The translations under genes and the position numbers were made by a program. A DNA stretch of 64,000 bases from Ruegeria atlantica (lineage in GTDB: Bacteria; Pseudomonadota; Alphaproteobacteria; Rhodobacterales; Rhodobacteraceae), in NCBI RefSeq assembly GCF_001458195.1, contig NZ_CYPU01000070.1, forward strand, positions 62,001-126,000, in the 5' to 3' direction. Below are positions 16,099 through 26,015 of the stretch, in pieces (position 1 is the stretch's first letter; every line of letters begins with the position of its first letter). Below the pieces are notes generated by a model. The model was given only the letters and a program-made list of their open reading frames with translations. It made no database searches and was not told the origin of the DNA.

Positions 16099-17694
16099 TC
16101 AACTCTTCGCACGCGTCAACTCGGCTGCGCTGTGTACGGGCGGGACCGGGCCCCGAAGCAACATCAACGCCAAAGCCATCCCGACTAGAGCCGCCACCGC
16201 CGCAACAAGCATCGCGCTGTCGAAGGCGTTGTCCTGCAAGTCCCTAAGGGCTTTGGCCAAAGCGCTGCTAGTTTCAGGATCCATTTTAGCGATTAGTTGT
16301 TGGATTTGGCTCGGCGTCCCATGGGTTAGGGCATGGGCCAGATCTTCTCGCTGGGCGGATCCGGCCGGCAAAGCATTCATGACCTCGGAAATACCTCTGC
16401 GGGTCGTTATTGCTTCGGCCAAACCTCCGACCACGGCGCCCAGTGTCGCGCCAAAATATAGGCAGGCGTTAATCACCCCGGATCCCTGCCCCACATGCTC
16501 TTCTGGCAACACGCGCAGACCGAGCCGGGGTAACAGTGAAAAACAGATACCTAATCCAATGCCCACGATCATCAGCTTCCACCAGATCTCGGCATATAGG
16601 GTGGAGTTCGAAGTTGTCATCAACAGCATGAACCCACAGGCCATCGCCCCCAAGCCGATCACGATAGGCCATTGAAAGCTGTAGGGCGCCAGAAACCGGG
16701 GTGCGGTGACCGAGATCACGAACATGCTAAGGCTAAGCGGCATGATCGCCAAACCTGCGCCGATGGGCGAATATCCGAAAGCATCCGGAGATTGAACGAA
16801 CGTGTTGAAGTACACAAAGAAACAGAACAGCGTGAAGCCGGTGAAGAACATGCCAACGGCGGCCATAAAATAACGCGGATGCTTGAAGTATCGCAGTTCG
16901 ATCAACGGATCGTCGCTGCGGCGGGACACGATAACAAGGATGATTGCCGCAACCGCCGCAACACCCAGTGGCATCAATGTCATCGGCGTTGCCCACCCGC
17001 TGCTTTCCCCATTGCTGAGTGCGAAGGACAGCGGGCCAAGGAACAACAGCAACGCAAAAGCGCCCGGATAATCAAACTTGGCCCCGGCCTGACGCGTGTC
17101 CGGCACGTACCCGCGTCGGCTGACATGCAGCCCAATCAGGAAGGCGAACACCAGCAACACCAGATCGGTCGCAAACACCGCGCGCCAGCTGACATAGTGG
17201 GCAAAGGCACCGCCGACGATCGGGCCGACGCCAATGGCAAGACCGACAATTGCGCCCCATGCGCCGGTAACACCTGCGCGCTGCTCTTCGGGTGTTGCGG
17301 CGGTCAGCAGTGACAGAGACGTGCCAAACAGGGCCGCAGCCCCCGCGCCCTGCGCGCCGCGCCCAAACAGAAGCATCGCGCCATCCTGCGCAAACAGGAC
17401 CGAGGCGGACCCAATGCCAAAGACAATCATACCTGCAAAGAACACGCCCATCTTGCCTGTGATATCGCCCAACCGGCTGACGATTGTGACCAGCGTGGCG
17501 CTGGCCACGGTATAGGTTGCCATCACCCATTGCAGACCGGATGGCGTCAAATCGAACTCGGCCTTGAGGTTGGGCAGGATGGTCGCAACAGCCGTTGTGT
17601 TAAACCCAACAACCATCATACAAATAGCCGTCATCGCCAGCACAACGCGGGCACCCCCCTCGTGCGATGGGTCAGAAGGCGTCTTGTCGGTCAT
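16099..17694 (-). CDS. MFS transporter, DHA2 (14-TM) drug-efflux type
   Basis: A 531-residue inner-membrane proton antiporter with about 14 membrane segments. Landmarks include the N-terminal MVVGFNTTAVATILPNLKAEF, the motif A-like loop SRLGDITGKMGVFFAG, and motif C-like GAWGAIVGLAIGVGPIVGGAF at the end of segment 5, which marks antiporters. There is a long loop with many polar residues near the C-terminus. Likely role: efflux of toxic organics. The substrate cannot be inferred, and no regulator is adjacent. Confidence 0.87.
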   Translation of the reverse strand: MTDKTPSDPSHEGGARVVLAMTAICMMVVGFNTTAVATILPNLKAEFDLTPSGLQWVMATYTVASATLVTIVSRLGDITGKMGVFFAGMIVFGIGSASVLFAQDGAMLLFGRGAQGAGAAALFGTSLSLLTAATPEEQRAGVTGAWGAIVGLAIGVGPIVGGAFAHYVSWRAVFATDLVLLVFAFLIGLHVSRRGYVPDTRQAGAKFDYPGAFALLLFLGPLSFALSNGESSGWATPMTLMPLGVAAVAAIILVIVSRRSDDPLIELRYFKHPRYFMAAVGMFFTGFTLFCFFVYFNTFVQSPDAFGYSPIGAGLAIMPLSLSMFVISVTAPRFLAPYSFQWPIVIGLGAMACGFMLLMTTSNSTLYAEIWWKLMIVGIGLGICFSLLPRLGLRVLPEEHVGQGSGVINACLYFGATLGAVVGGLAEAITTRRGISEVMNALPAGSAQREDLAHALTHGTPSQIQQLIAKMDPETSSALAKALRDLQDNAFDSAMLVAAVAALVGMALALMLLRGPVPPVHSAAELTRAKS

Positions 17695-17775
17695 AATTCC
17701 ACCCCAAAACTCATTGTTCTTAAAAGCAATTAATCAGCAGTTTAGCGATTTTTGTCGCTGCGCATAGGGTCGACT

Positions 17776-18663
17776 TTAGATCCAGGAAGACAGAGCCACC
17801 GGCAGGACGATGATCGTGGCCAGCGTCGACACAAGAATGAAACCAGCAACATCCGGCCCGTATTCCGGCATGTGCTGGTCAATGAACAGGTAAGTCGCAA
17901 CCGAGGACGGCATCAGGCAACACAGGATCACCGCGCCGCGCTCAGCCCCGGTGAAACCAAAAACCCATACCAAAGCGCTGGCTATTGCAATCGCCATGAC
18001 CAGATGCAGAGCGGTCAACAGCACCGCCCGGCCCAGGCTTTTGATCCGCAACGTTGCCAGCGTATGGCCCAATGTCAGCAGCATCAGTGGGATCGAGAGC
18101 CCCCCAAGAATGTCGAAGGATTTTGCCAGCGGTTGAGGCAAGCTTGATCCGCTCGCCATAAGGATCAGGGATAGGATCACTGCATAAATGATCGGGGACG
18201 TGACGAGCTTTCTGGGTGAAAACTCCCCCGCCGGGATCCACATGCCGACGGTGAAAATGCTGATCAGCACCACCACGACAAATCCCATTGTATAGGCCAT
18301 TCCCGCATCACCCAACGCAAGCAAGGCGATAGGCAACCCGATATTGCCCACGTTCCCATGCATAAGCGGCGTCAAAAAGGCCCGAACCGGCAGACGCATG
18401 GTTTTAAGTGCCAGGAATCCCAACACTCCGAACCCCGCAATGGCCAGCGCTGCGGCAGTCATGACGTCCAGAAAGGTGCCTAACGCGATCTTGGTTGTGG
18501 ACAGGTGCGAGATGATCAGCGTCGGGTACCCAACGCGCGAAACGATCCCACCGATAACTTTATTGTCGAACGGTGCCTTGATCGCGGCAAGGGCATAGCC
18601 GATTCCGGCGCAGATCAGCACCGGCAGAACCACGTTCAAAACGTTCAAAAACAGATGGTCCAA
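17776..18663 (-). CDS. AEC-family (auxin efflux carrier-like) transporter
   Basis: A 295-residue inner-membrane protein with about ten membrane segments. It begins FLNVLNVVLPVLICAGIGYA, has MHGNVGNIGLPIALLALGDAG (the conserved N-x-G-x-x-G-P region) and ends PSSVATYLFIDQHMPE, all marks of the AEC family that moves malonate, malate or similar anions and other small molecules. The start appears to be TTG at 18663, supported by AGGGGA six bases upstream. It lies 81 bp upstream of the MFS gene on the same strand. Confidence 0.85.
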   Translation of the reverse strand: MDHLFLNVLNVVLPVLICAGIGYALAAIKAPFDNKVIGGIVSRVGYPTLIISHLSTTKIALGTFLDVMTAAALAIAGFGVLGFLALKTMRLPVRAFLTPLMHGNVGNIGLPIALLALGDAGMAYTMGFVVVVLISIFTVGMWIPAGEFSPRKLVTSPIIYAVILSLILMASGSSLPQPLAKSFDILGGLSIPLMLLTLGHTLATLRIKSLGRAVLLTALHLVMAIAIASALVWVFGFTGAERGAVILCCLMPSSVATYLFIDQHMPEYGPDVAGFILVSTLATIIVLPVALSSWI

Positions 18664-18880
18664 CCGGTTCCCCTATTGCAAAACCCTGATTTGAACTGTG
18701 AAACAGCCTATTCGCTTTGGCAAGCGCGGGTCCTAACCGACCCAGCCGGTTGAGTTTTCCAAATTAGAGCCTGATATTGCTCTGCGCGGGCGCTTGGGGT
18801 TCTTCCCTTCCCGGCCTCCACAACATATAGTGGTCGGTAACAACGTGTGGTTAAGCACGGCGGGACGTGGGAATACAAGC

Positions 18881-19690
18881 ATGGCACATATTATCGTAGT
18901 GGGGAACGAGAAGGGCGGCGCAGGCAAATCGACCGTGTCGATGCATGTAGCGACCGCACTGGCGCGATTGGGTCACAAGGTCAGCACACTGGACCTTGAT
19001 CTTCGACAGCGCAGCCTTGGTCGGTACTTCGAGAACCGCGGCAATTTTCTGAAAAACGCGGACCTGACCCTGCCCGCCCCCCGCCATCATGACCTGCCCG
19101 AGATTGATGCGTCCAAACTGAAGCCCGGCGAGAATATCTATGATCACCGCTTGTCCGCCGCGGTGTCCGAACTGGAAAGCGACAGCGATTTCATCCTGAT
19201 CGATTGTCCCGGATCGCACACCCGCCTAAGTCAGGTGGCACATTCGCTGGCCGATACACTGATCACGCCGCTGAATGACAGCTTTATCGACTTTGACCTG
19301 CTGGCACGGATCGACTCGAAGGGTGAAAAAATCCTGGGCCCGTCAGTCTATTCAGAAATGGTGTGGAACGCGCGCCAACTGCGCGCGCAGGCGGGACTAA
19401 AGCCCATCGACTGGGTGGTTGTCCGCAACCGCGTCGGCACCCAGCGCATGGTCAACAAGGAAAAGATGCAGCGCGCGATTGAGATGTTGTCCCAGCGCAT
19501 CGGCTTCCGCGTCGCTTCGGGTTTCTCCGAGCGGGTTATCTTCCGCGAGCTTTTCCCACGCGGCCTGACCTTGCTGGACCTCAAGGATATTGGGGTCAAA
19601 CAGCTGAACATTTCAAACATCGCTGCACGGCAAGAGCTGCGCGACATGATGAAAGAACTGAACCTGCCGGGCGTTGAGATCGACTTTTAA
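18881..19690 (+). CDS. mipZ: Division-plane positioning ATPase MipZ
   Basis: A 269-residue ParA-superfamily ATPase that, in Caulobacter and relatives, forms a gradient from the ParB-bound pole and inhibits FtsZ away from midcell. The deviant Walker A is NEKGGAGKSTVSMH (residues about 8-21); DLDLRQRSLGRYF replaces the usual ParA DLDPQ, and FILIDCPGSHTRLSQ is Walker B. MipZ-type features include LITPLNDSFIDFDLL and RNRVGTQRM. The ATG at 18881 is chosen because it begins directly at the first strand; a longer in-frame extension is not conserved in character. It is a monocistronic gene. Confidence 0.92.
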   Translation: MAHIIVVGNEKGGAGKSTVSMHVATALARLGHKVSTLDLDLRQRSLGRYFENRGNFLKNADLTLPAPRHHDLPEIDASKLKPGENIYDHRLSAAVSELESDSDFILIDCPGSHTRLSQVAHSLADTLITPLNDSFIDFDLLARIDSKGEKILGPSVYSEMVWNARQLRAQAGLKPIDWVVVRNRVGTQRMVNKEKMQRAIEMLSQRIGFRVASGFSERVIFRELFPRGLTLLDLKDIGVKQLNISNIAARQELRDMMKELNLPGVEIDF

Positions 19691-19839
19691 CGACTCCGTT
19701 CGGGCGCTCCAACCCCAGCGCTGCCATACCTCGCCAAAATCGTAGATCGGGTACGCCCCTGCCCTTTTGGGCAATGAGTTTTGACAATACTGGTAGCCTG
19801 AAGCTTCAGCGTCGCGTTAAGGCTGACTCTGACCCGCCA

Positions 19840-19945
19840 TTGGTTTCTTTACCAAAAATACAACTACCCAAAGCACCTTTTTGGTATTTTTGATAATCAC
19901 CACTATCCACCTGATCCAATAATAGACAACTTTGAATGGATCAGG
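19840..19945. repeat. Nested inverted repeats in the mipZ-permease gap
   Basis: The 321-bp gap holds TACCAAAAA (19850-19858) pairing with TTTTTGGTA (19878-19886). An upstream TTGGT (19840-19844) could pair with the same ACCAA. Then CCTGATCCA (19910-19918) pairs with TGGATCAGG (19937-19945), a perfect 9-bp dyad with an 18-base loop. The arrangement allows alternative structures in the permease leader. Function is inferred. Confidence 0.5.
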
Positions 19946-20011
19946 ATGTGAATTCCACACCGGGTTATCAAGGGACAGGACGCCAAGTCGCGCGTTTACG
20001 GGAGGACAGCC

Positions 20012-21478
20012 ATGACCGATTCATCCATTGGGACGCCGGAGCAACTTCGGGATCCAAACTACTTTCCAGCCATTTATCGGGCCGTACCGCTGGGGGTACA
20101 GCACGTGCTTGCAATGTTCGTGTCGAACGTTACTCCGGCGATTATCGTTGCCGGCGCGGCGGGTTTTGGTTTTGGCTCAAACAGCCCAGACTTTCCCGAG
20201 TTGCTGTATCTGATCCAGATGTCGATGCTTTTTGCTGGCGTTGCCACGCTGTTGCAAACGGTAACACTTGGCCCGGTTGGCGCGGCGCTTCCGATCGTAC
20301 AGGGTACATCCTTCGCCTTTATTCCGATCATGATCCCTCTGGTTGCCGGAAAAGGCGTGGACGGTCTTGCCGCCCTGTTTGGGGGTGTGATTATCGGTGG
20401 CTTGTTTCATGCCCTATTGGGCACGGTAATCGGCAGGATACGCTTTGCACTGCCGCCGCTGGTGACCGGATTGGTCGTAACGATGATCGGTCTTGCGCTG
20501 GTAAAGGTCGGCATCGAATACGCAGCCGGAGGTGTCCCAGCCAAGGCCTCTGGCGCGGAAAGCTATGGCTCGCTGTCCAGCTGGACACCCGCGCTGATCG
20601 TTGTGTTTGTCACCTTGGGGCTGAAGTTTTTCGCGCGTGGCATGCTTTCCGTATCGGCTGTCCTGGTCGGTATTTTGGTGGGCTATGTTTATTGCCTGCT
20701 GGTTGGGAAGCTGCCTGTCGAAGTGATCTCAGGCTCGTGGGAACGCTCTGCGGCTTTCGCACTGCCGCAGCCTTTCAAATACGGCTTCGAGTTCTCGTTC
20801 GCCGCAGTAATCGGTTTCTGCCTCATGGCCTTTGTGTCCGCTGTCGAAACGGTCGGCGATGTCTCGGGGATCACCAAAGGTGGCGCAGGTCGTGAGGCCA
20901 CCGACAAAGAGATACAGGGCGCCACATATGCTGACGGTTTCGGCTCTGCCATTGCTGGTGTCTTTGGCGGCTTCCCGAACACCTCGTTCAGCCAGAATGT
21001 CGGTCTGATCGCTATGACCGGCGTCATGAGCCGCCACGTGGTCACCATTGGTGCCATTTTCCTGATTGTGTGCGGTCTGGTGCCCAAGGTCGGCGGGTTG
21101 ATCCGAACGGTTCCGATCGAAGTGCTGGGTGGCGGCGTCATAGTCATGTTCGGCATGGTTGTCGCCGCAGGCGTATCCATGTTGTCGGATGTTGTATGGA
21201 ACCGTCGCAACATGGTGATCTTTGCGGTTTCGCTGTCGATTGGTCTGGGGCTTCAACTCGAAGTCATGAACGTGGCACCCGGATCGGCAAATGCGCTACA
21301 GCACCTGCCCGACACCCTGCGGGTCCTGGGCGCGTCAGGCATCCTTCCAGCAGCGTTTATCGCTATTGTGCTTAACCTGATCCTGCCAGAGACACTCGCT
21401 GATGAGGCGACAGAAGAAGTCTCTGGCGGTATGGCCGGCCACGGGCGCGGCGCGTTGGTTAAGGACGATCACGTCTGA
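20012..21478 (+). CDS. NCS2-family purine (xanthine/urate) permease
   Basis: A 488-residue nucleobase:proton symporter of the inner membrane with about 14 membrane segments. GVQHVLAMFVSNVTPAIIV (near residue 29) holds the conserved QH; SAVETVGDVSGI carries the substrate-site Glu; NTSFSQNVGLIAMTGVMSR contains the signature Q-N-x-G-x(4)-T. The Q-N form is typical of xanthine/uric-acid members rather than uracil carriers. GGAGGA precedes the ATG. No purine catabolic genes are adjacent, so substrate assignment rests on the motif only. Confidence 0.87.
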   Translation: MTDSSIGTPEQLRDPNYFPAIYRAVPLGVQHVLAMFVSNVTPAIIVAGAAGFGFGSNSPDFPELLYLIQMSMLFAGVATLLQTVTLGPVGAALPIVQGTSFAFIPIMIPLVAGKGVDGLAALFGGVIIGGLFHALLGTVIGRIRFALPPLVTGLVVTMIGLALVKVGIEYAAGGVPAKASGAESYGSLSSWTPALIVVFVTLGLKFFARGMLSVSAVLVGILVGYVYCLLVGKLPVEVISGSWERSAAFALPQPFKYGFEFSFAAVIGFCLMAFVSAVETVGDVSGITKGGAGREATDKEIQGATYADGFGSAIAGVFGGFPNTSFSQNVGLIAMTGVMSRHVVTIGAIFLIVCGLVPKVGGLIRTVPIEVLGGGVIVMFGMVVAAGVSMLSDVVWNRRNMVIFAVSLSIGLGLQLEVMNVAPGSANALQHLPDTLRVLGASGILPAAFIAIVLNLILPETLADEATEEVSGGMAGHGRGALVKDDHV

Positions 21479-21555
21479 GCCAGAAACCATTGCTTGGGCC
21501 TGTTCACAAGTGGATAGTCCCAAGCCGCAGTTAATTTCGGCCACGAAACGCAAAC

Positions 21556-22800
21556 TCAATCCCGTGCGTCATTCGCCTTGTAAACCGTAAACAGTTCTTT
21601 CGGTTCCGGCACTCCACGCAGCATATAGCGACCGACAGAGACCAGCTCTGACGCGGCAGGTCGTGCAGCCTTTGCCACATCGTCCGAGATCAGGATCCGT
21701 TGCCCCAGCGACCGGTGCATTCCGGCAATCCGCGCGGTCTGGTTGACGGTCGGGCCGATGACGGTGAAGTCCAGGCGGTTCTCAGAACCAATATTGCCGT
21801 ACAGAATCTCACCTGCATGCAGCGCCAGCGTATAGTTCGACACAGGCAGGCCATCGGCAGAACGTTGCGCGTTCAGTTTCGCCATCGACGTCTCCAATTC
21901 GGCGACGGCCGCCAGTGCCGCACGCGCGTCCGCATCGATCTCGCCCACATCAAACATGGCCATTAGCCCGTCGCCCATGAACTTGAGGATGCTTCCATCG
22001 CATTTGTGGACCACGTCTATCGCAGCGGCCAGATACTCGTTTAGCATCTCAATAAGCGCATCACCCGGCAGCTCTTCGGACAGGCTGGTGAACCCCTCAA
22101 GGTCAAAGTTCCAGATCACTGCATCGATCTGCTGAAGCGACCCGCGCCTGATCTCGCCGGACAAAACGCGCCGACCGGCATCGCGACCCAGATAGACGCG
22201 CATCAGGTCCTTTGATATCCGCTGGTTGTTTGCCGATTTCAAAGCCAATCCGAGATGCGGCAGGGCTGTATTGATCAACGCCAGATCGCTGTCCTTGAAC
22301 CCCTCGGGCGCGTTTGACGTCCAGGACAACAATACACCGTTCACCGCCTTTTTGGCGTCCTTCGGCTGATTATGAGTCGGAATGTCAAAGGACACACCCG
22401 TCGCGTAATATTCAGTGGCGCCATGTTCGCGCAGTTCATTCAGCAAGGGAAATCGGCTGGGCTCGTTCTGATCCACCAACCGTTCGTGCACAACGCTTTC
22501 GCCTTCGTTCAGAACAGCAAACAGAGGGCTAGCACGCCATTGATCGCTGGGTTGTTCAGAGTATTCGAACTTTTGATATTCCCCGCCCTTGCCGTAATAC
22601 CAGCTATAGCCGGTTCCGCCATAAATCGGGTGCAGGGTCGATTGGGCCGCGTGAAATCGCATTAGTGGAACGCCCAGTTCCACCAGGCGATTGCAGTACT
22701 CCTCCAGCAGTTCTTCTTTTTCGACACCCTCAAGCCCGCGCGCCACCAGCCAGTTGATCAGATCGCTTGATTTTGCCGTATCGGCATCCAAGGTCGTCAT
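21556..22800 (-). CDS. Class III adenylate/guanylate cyclase
   Basis: A cytoplasmic nucleotide cyclase of about 414 residues. The N-terminal half resembles other alphaproteobacterial soluble cyclases (LEGVEKEELLEEYCNRLVELGVPLMRFH) and probably senses a signal. The C-terminal catalytic domain has both metal Asp residues (NFDLEGFTSLSEE and GDGLMAMF), the purine-selecting Lys in SILKFMGDG, and the transition-state Asn/Arg in GPTVNQTARIAG, so it should be active and make cAMP. ATG at 22800 follows GGGA; ATG at 22830 is possible but lacks a Shine-Dalgarno. It lies just downstream of the MarR gene and may be co-transcribed with it. Confidence 0.88.
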   Translation of the reverse strand: MTTLDADTAKSSDLINWLVARGLEGVEKEELLEEYCNRLVELGVPLMRFHAAQSTLHPIYGGTGYSWYYGKGGEYQKFEYSEQPSDQWRASPLFAVLNEGESVVHERLVDQNEPSRFPLLNELREHGATEYYATGVSFDIPTHNQPKDAKKAVNGVLLSWTSNAPEGFKDSDLALINTALPHLGLALKSANNQRISKDLMRVYLGRDAGRRVLSGEIRRGSLQQIDAVIWNFDLEGFTSLSEELPGDALIEMLNEYLAAAIDVVHKCDGSILKFMGDGLMAMFDVGEIDADARAALAAVAELETSMAKLNAQRSADGLPVSNYTLALHAGEILYGNIGSENRLDFTVIGPTVNQTARIAGMHRSLGQRILISDDVAKAARPAASELVSVGRYMLRGVPEPKELFTVYKANDARD

Positions 22801-22860
22801 GTTTTGTCCCATTTTTGTTCTGGGCTTCATCTGGGAATTGAGGCAGTAAATTACCAGTGG

Positions 22861-23313
22861 TCAATTCATATGCGCCAGACGCCGAAGCATTTTGCGCAAC
22901 AGTTCTGCTTCGTCCCGGGAAAACAGGCTGGCCAGCTTTGTATCATAGGCCTCGGCCACCAGGCGCAAATCCCTGTAAACCGTCTGACCTGCGGATGTCA
23001 GCGTCAATTGTTCAACCCGGCGGTCGGATGTGTCGCGATTACGGGCCAAGTATCGGCGCTGTTCCAATTTCGAAACTGCACGACTGACCTTGGTTTTGTG
23101 GATTTTGGCGCGCTCACCGATTTCTTTCGCAGTCATCTCGCCGTAATTTCCCAGATGAAACAAGACGCGCCATTCGGTGCGGAGCATTCCGTAACGGTCC
23201 TTATAGACCTGCTGAAACTCCAGCGAACTTTCTTCGGCTGCACGGTTCAGCAGATACGGCAGGAATTCCTGCAGATCAAAGTCATCTTTTTTGGCAGATT
23301 TGTCCTGAGTCAT
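22861..23313 (-). CDS. MarR-family regulator, likely of the homogentisate operon
   Basis: A 150-residue winged-helix repressor. The DNA-binding part is GEMTAKEIGERAKIHKTKVSRAVSKLEQRRYL (about 58-90) followed by the wing RNRDTSDRRVEQLTLT, with the family DxRxxxLxLT pattern. It is divergent from hmgA with only 57 bp between starts, and a dyad with MarR-type spacing lies between. MarR-type repressors are known for homogentisate genes in several bacteria, usually released by an aromatic intermediate. The adenylate cyclase gene follows 60 bp downstream on the same strand. Confidence 0.87.
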   Translation of the reverse strand: MTQDKSAKKDDFDLQEFLPYLLNRAAEESSLEFQQVYKDRYGMLRTEWRVLFHLGNYGEMTAKEIGERAKIHKTKVSRAVSKLEQRRYLARNRDTSDRRVEQLTLTSAGQTVYRDLRLVAEAYDTKLASLFSRDEAELLRKMLRRLAHMN

Positions 23314-23319
23314 GCTTGT

Positions 23320-23337
23320 TAGTTACAAAATCAACTA
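23320..23337. promoter_or_regulatory. Candidate MarR operator between marR-type gene and hmgA
   Basis: TAGTT-N8-AACTA, an 18-bp dyad, lies 7 bp upstream of the MarR-family ATG and 33 bp upstream of the hmgA ATG. Its place and size fit a MarR dimer repressing both directions. Binding is inferred. Confidence 0.55.
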
Positions 23338-23370
23338 TTACTCGACAAGCAGCAATTGGAGGAACACAGG

Positions 23371-24726
23371 ATGAACCATCCGACGGATCCGCACAAAATG
23401 ACGCAAGCCGGCACGTCCGTTGGCACGCACGCGGGTTATATGCCCGGCTTTGGAAACGACTTTGAAACCGAGGCCCTTCCCGGCGCGCTGCCGCAGGGCA
23501 TGAACAGCCCGCAGCGTTGCAATTACGGCCTTTATGGTGAACAGCTTAGCGGCACGGCCTTTACAGCAAATCCGCCCGAGCGCACGTGGTGCTATCGCAT
23601 TCGCCCGTCGGTCAAGCATTCGCACCGTTATGAAAAAATCGAACTGCCACATTGGAAATCCGCGCCCTGCGTTGACCCGGACGTGATCAGCCTTGGCCAA
23701 TACCGCTGGGACGCAGTGCCTCATTCCGATGAGGGGCTGACATGGCTCACCGGTATGCGCACCATGACAACGGCGGGGGATGTGAACACGCAGGTGGGCA
23801 TGGCCAGCCACATCTATCTGGTCACCGACTCTATGGAGGATGACTATTTCTTCTCGGCCGATTCCGAGATGTTGGTGGTGCCACAGGAAGGTCGCCTGCG
23901 GTTCGCGACCGAACTCGGAATCATTGATCTGGAACCCAAGGAAATCGCCATTCTCCCCCGTGGCCTCGTGTACCGTGTCGAGGTGCTGGAAGGTCCGGCG
24001 CGCGGATTTGTCTGCGAGAACTACGGCCAGAAGTTCGAATTGCCCGGCCGCGGTCCAATTGGGGCCAATTGCATGGCCAACCCACGCGATTTCAAGGCTC
24101 CGGTGGCGGCGTTTGAAGACCGCGAGGTGCCTTCGACCGTGACGGTCAAATGGTGCGGGCAGTTCCATACCACAAAGATCGGCCAAAGCCCGCTGGACGT
24201 GGTGGCGTGGCACGGGAACTACGCGCCCTACAAATATGACCTGCGCACCTACTGTCCGGTCGGTGCAATTCTATTCGACCATCCCGATCCGTCGATCTTT
24301 ACTGTCCTCACCGCGCCCTCAGGGCAACCGGGCACGGCTAACATCGATTTTGTCCTGTTCCGCGAACGCTGGATGGTGGCCGAGGATACGTTCCGCCCGC
24401 CCTGGTATCACAAGAACATCATGTCCGAGTTGATGGGCAACATTTACGGCCAGTACGATGCCAAACCGCAGGGGTTTGTTCCGGGCGGCATGAGTCTGCA
24501 CAACATGATGCTGCCGCATGGCCCGGATCGGGAAGCGTTTGAAAAAGCATCAAACGCGAACCTCGGGCCAGACAAGCTGGACAACACGATGTCCTTCATG
24601 TTCGAAACCCGTTTCCCGCAGCATCTGACACCATTTGCAGCCAACGAAGCCCCGTTGCAGGATGATTACATCGACTGCTGGACGTCGCTTGAGAAAAAGT
24701 TCGACGGCACGCCGGGCAAAAAGTGA
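23371..24726 (+). CDS. hmgA: Homogentisate 1,2-dioxygenase
   Basis: An Fe(II) cupin enzyme that opens homogentisate to maleylacetoacetate in tyrosine/phenylalanine breakdown. The 451-residue protein has the family start [50 protein letters not shown], the [20 protein letters not shown] cupin core and the iron site near [19 protein letters not shown] (His and Glu). [16 protein letters not shown] is also canonical. ATG at 23371 has GGAGG just upstream; an earlier TTG is rejected. It is the first gene of a long operon. Confidence 0.97.
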   Translation: MNHPTDPHKMTQAGTSVGTHAGYMPGFGNDFETEALPGALPQGMNSPQRCNYGLYGEQLSGTAFTANPPERTWCYRIRPSVKHSHRYEKIELPHWKSAPCVDPDVISLGQYRWDAVPHSDEGLTWLTGMRTMTTAGDVNTQVGMASHIYLVTDSMEDDYFFSADSEMLVVPQEGRLRFATELGIIDLEPKEIAILPRGLVYRVEVLEGPARGFVCENYGQKFELPGRGPIGANCMANPRDFKAPVAAFEDREVPSTVTVKWCGQFHTTKIGQSPLDVVAWHGNYAPYKYDLRTYCPVGAILFDHPDPSIFTVLTAPSGQPGTANIDFVLFRERWMVAEDTFRPPWYHKNIMSELMGNIYGQYDAKPQGFVPGGMSLHNMMLPHGPDREAFEKASNANLGPDKLDNTMSFMFETRFPQHLTPFAANEAPLQDDYIDCWTSLEKKFDGTPGKK

Positions 24727-24748
24727 CACCCAAAAGAGGTTTGAATAC

Positions 24749-26005
24749 ATGCCATTAATGAAATCCTGGGTGGCCTCGGCCAATGAGGCCGATCACCCGT
24801 TTCCTCTGAACAACCTGCCATACGGCGTTTTCTCGACCGAAGGAGGTGATCCGCGGTGCGGCGTGGCGATTGGCGACATGATTCTAGACGTCACCGCAGC
24901 TGAGGCAGGGGGCCTGATCGAACTGGCAGACGAGCCGCTCTTCGATCTGCCTTTCTGGAACCCGCTGATGGAGGAAGGTCCTGCCGTCTGGGCTGCATTG
25001 CGCAACCGCCTGACCGCATTATTGGCCGAAGGCGCCGAGGAACAGGCGCAGGTTGAACCGTTGCTTATTGCCCAGATCGACGCCGAAATGCACATGCCTT
25101 TCGCCGTCAGCGAATACACCGATTTCTATGCCGGACGTCACCACGCGCAAAACGTTGGCACCATGTTCCGCGGACCGGAAAATGCCCTGCCGCCGAACTG
25201 GTTGCATATCCCCATCGGGTATAACGGCCGGGCTTCTTCCGTTGTAGTGTCGGGCACCGATATCCGTCGGCCTTGGGGTCAGCTCAAGTCGCCCGATCAT
25301 GACATGCCCGCTTTTCTACCTAGCCGTCGTTTTGACATCGAGCTTGAGATGGGCGCGATTGTCGGTACACCCTCGGACGGACCCATCTCGGTTCAGGAGG
25401 CCGACGACAACATCTTTGGCTACGTTCTGCTGAACGATTGGTCCGCACGCGATATTCAGGCCTGGGAATATCAACCCTTGGGGCCGTTTCAAGCCAAAGC
25501 CACAGCCACTTCGATCAGCCCGTGGATTGTGACAAAGGCGGCGCTGGAACCCTTTCGCTGCGACACGCCTGCGCGTGAATTCGAGTTATTGGATCACATC
25601 AAAGACTGCGGTCCGATGCTGTATGACATTGATATGGAGGTCACGATGGAGCCCGACGGCAAGGACGCCACAGTCATTGCCCGAACAAATTACAACGAAA
25701 TGTACTACTCGGCCGCCCAACAACTGGCACATCATTCGACCTCAGGCTGCCCAATGAACACGGGCGATCTGCTTGGGTCTGGCACGATTTCCGGTCCAAC
25801 AAAACCAGAGCGGGGCTCGCTGCTGGAACTCAGCTGGGGTGGAAAGGAACCGCTGACGCTGGATACCGGTGAAACCCGCACATTTATCGAGGACGGTGAC
25901 ACACTGACCCTGACAGGTGCCGCCAAGGGTAAAGGTTACACCATCGGGTTTGGCGACTGTGTCGGGACCCTGCTGCCCGCCGTTGAAAACCCATACGCCC
26001 GATAA
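24749..26005 (+). CDS. fahA: Fumarylacetoacetase
   Basis: The last enzyme of the homogentisate route, hydrolysing fumarylacetoacetate to fumarate and acetoacetate. The 418 residues show an SH3-like N-terminal domain (FPLNNLPYGVFSTEGGDPRCGVAIG) and the catalytic fold with YTDFYAGRHHAQNVGTMFRG, PIGYNGRASSVVVSGTDIRRP, the metal ligands in ELEMGAIVG and NDWSARDIQAWEYQPLGPF, and TSGCPMNTGDLLGSGTISG. AAGAGG precedes the ATG at 24749. It lies 22 bp after hmgA. Confidence 0.97.
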   Translation: MPLMKSWVASANEADHPFPLNNLPYGVFSTEGGDPRCGVAIGDMILDVTAAEAGGLIELADEPLFDLPFWNPLMEEGPAVWAALRNRLTALLAEGAEEQAQVEPLLIAQIDAEMHMPFAVSEYTDFYAGRHHAQNVGTMFRGPENALPPNWLHIPIGYNGRASSVVVSGTDIRRPWGQLKSPDHDMPAFLPSRRFDIELEMGAIVGTPSDGPISVQEADDNIFGYVLLNDWSARDIQAWEYQPLGPFQAKATATSISPWIVTKAALEPFRCDTPAREFELLDHIKDCGPMLYDIDMEVTMEPDGKDATVIARTNYNEMYYSAAQQLAHHSTSGCPMNTGDLLGSGTISGPTKPERGSLLELSWGGKEPLTLDTGETRTFIEDGDTLTLTGAAKGKGYTIGFGDCVGTLLPAVENPYAR

Positions 26006-26015
26006 GGAACTCATC

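Noticed and set aside
23338..24213. 291-codon minus-strand frame opposite hmgA
   Set aside because: Antisense of a highly conserved enzyme gene.
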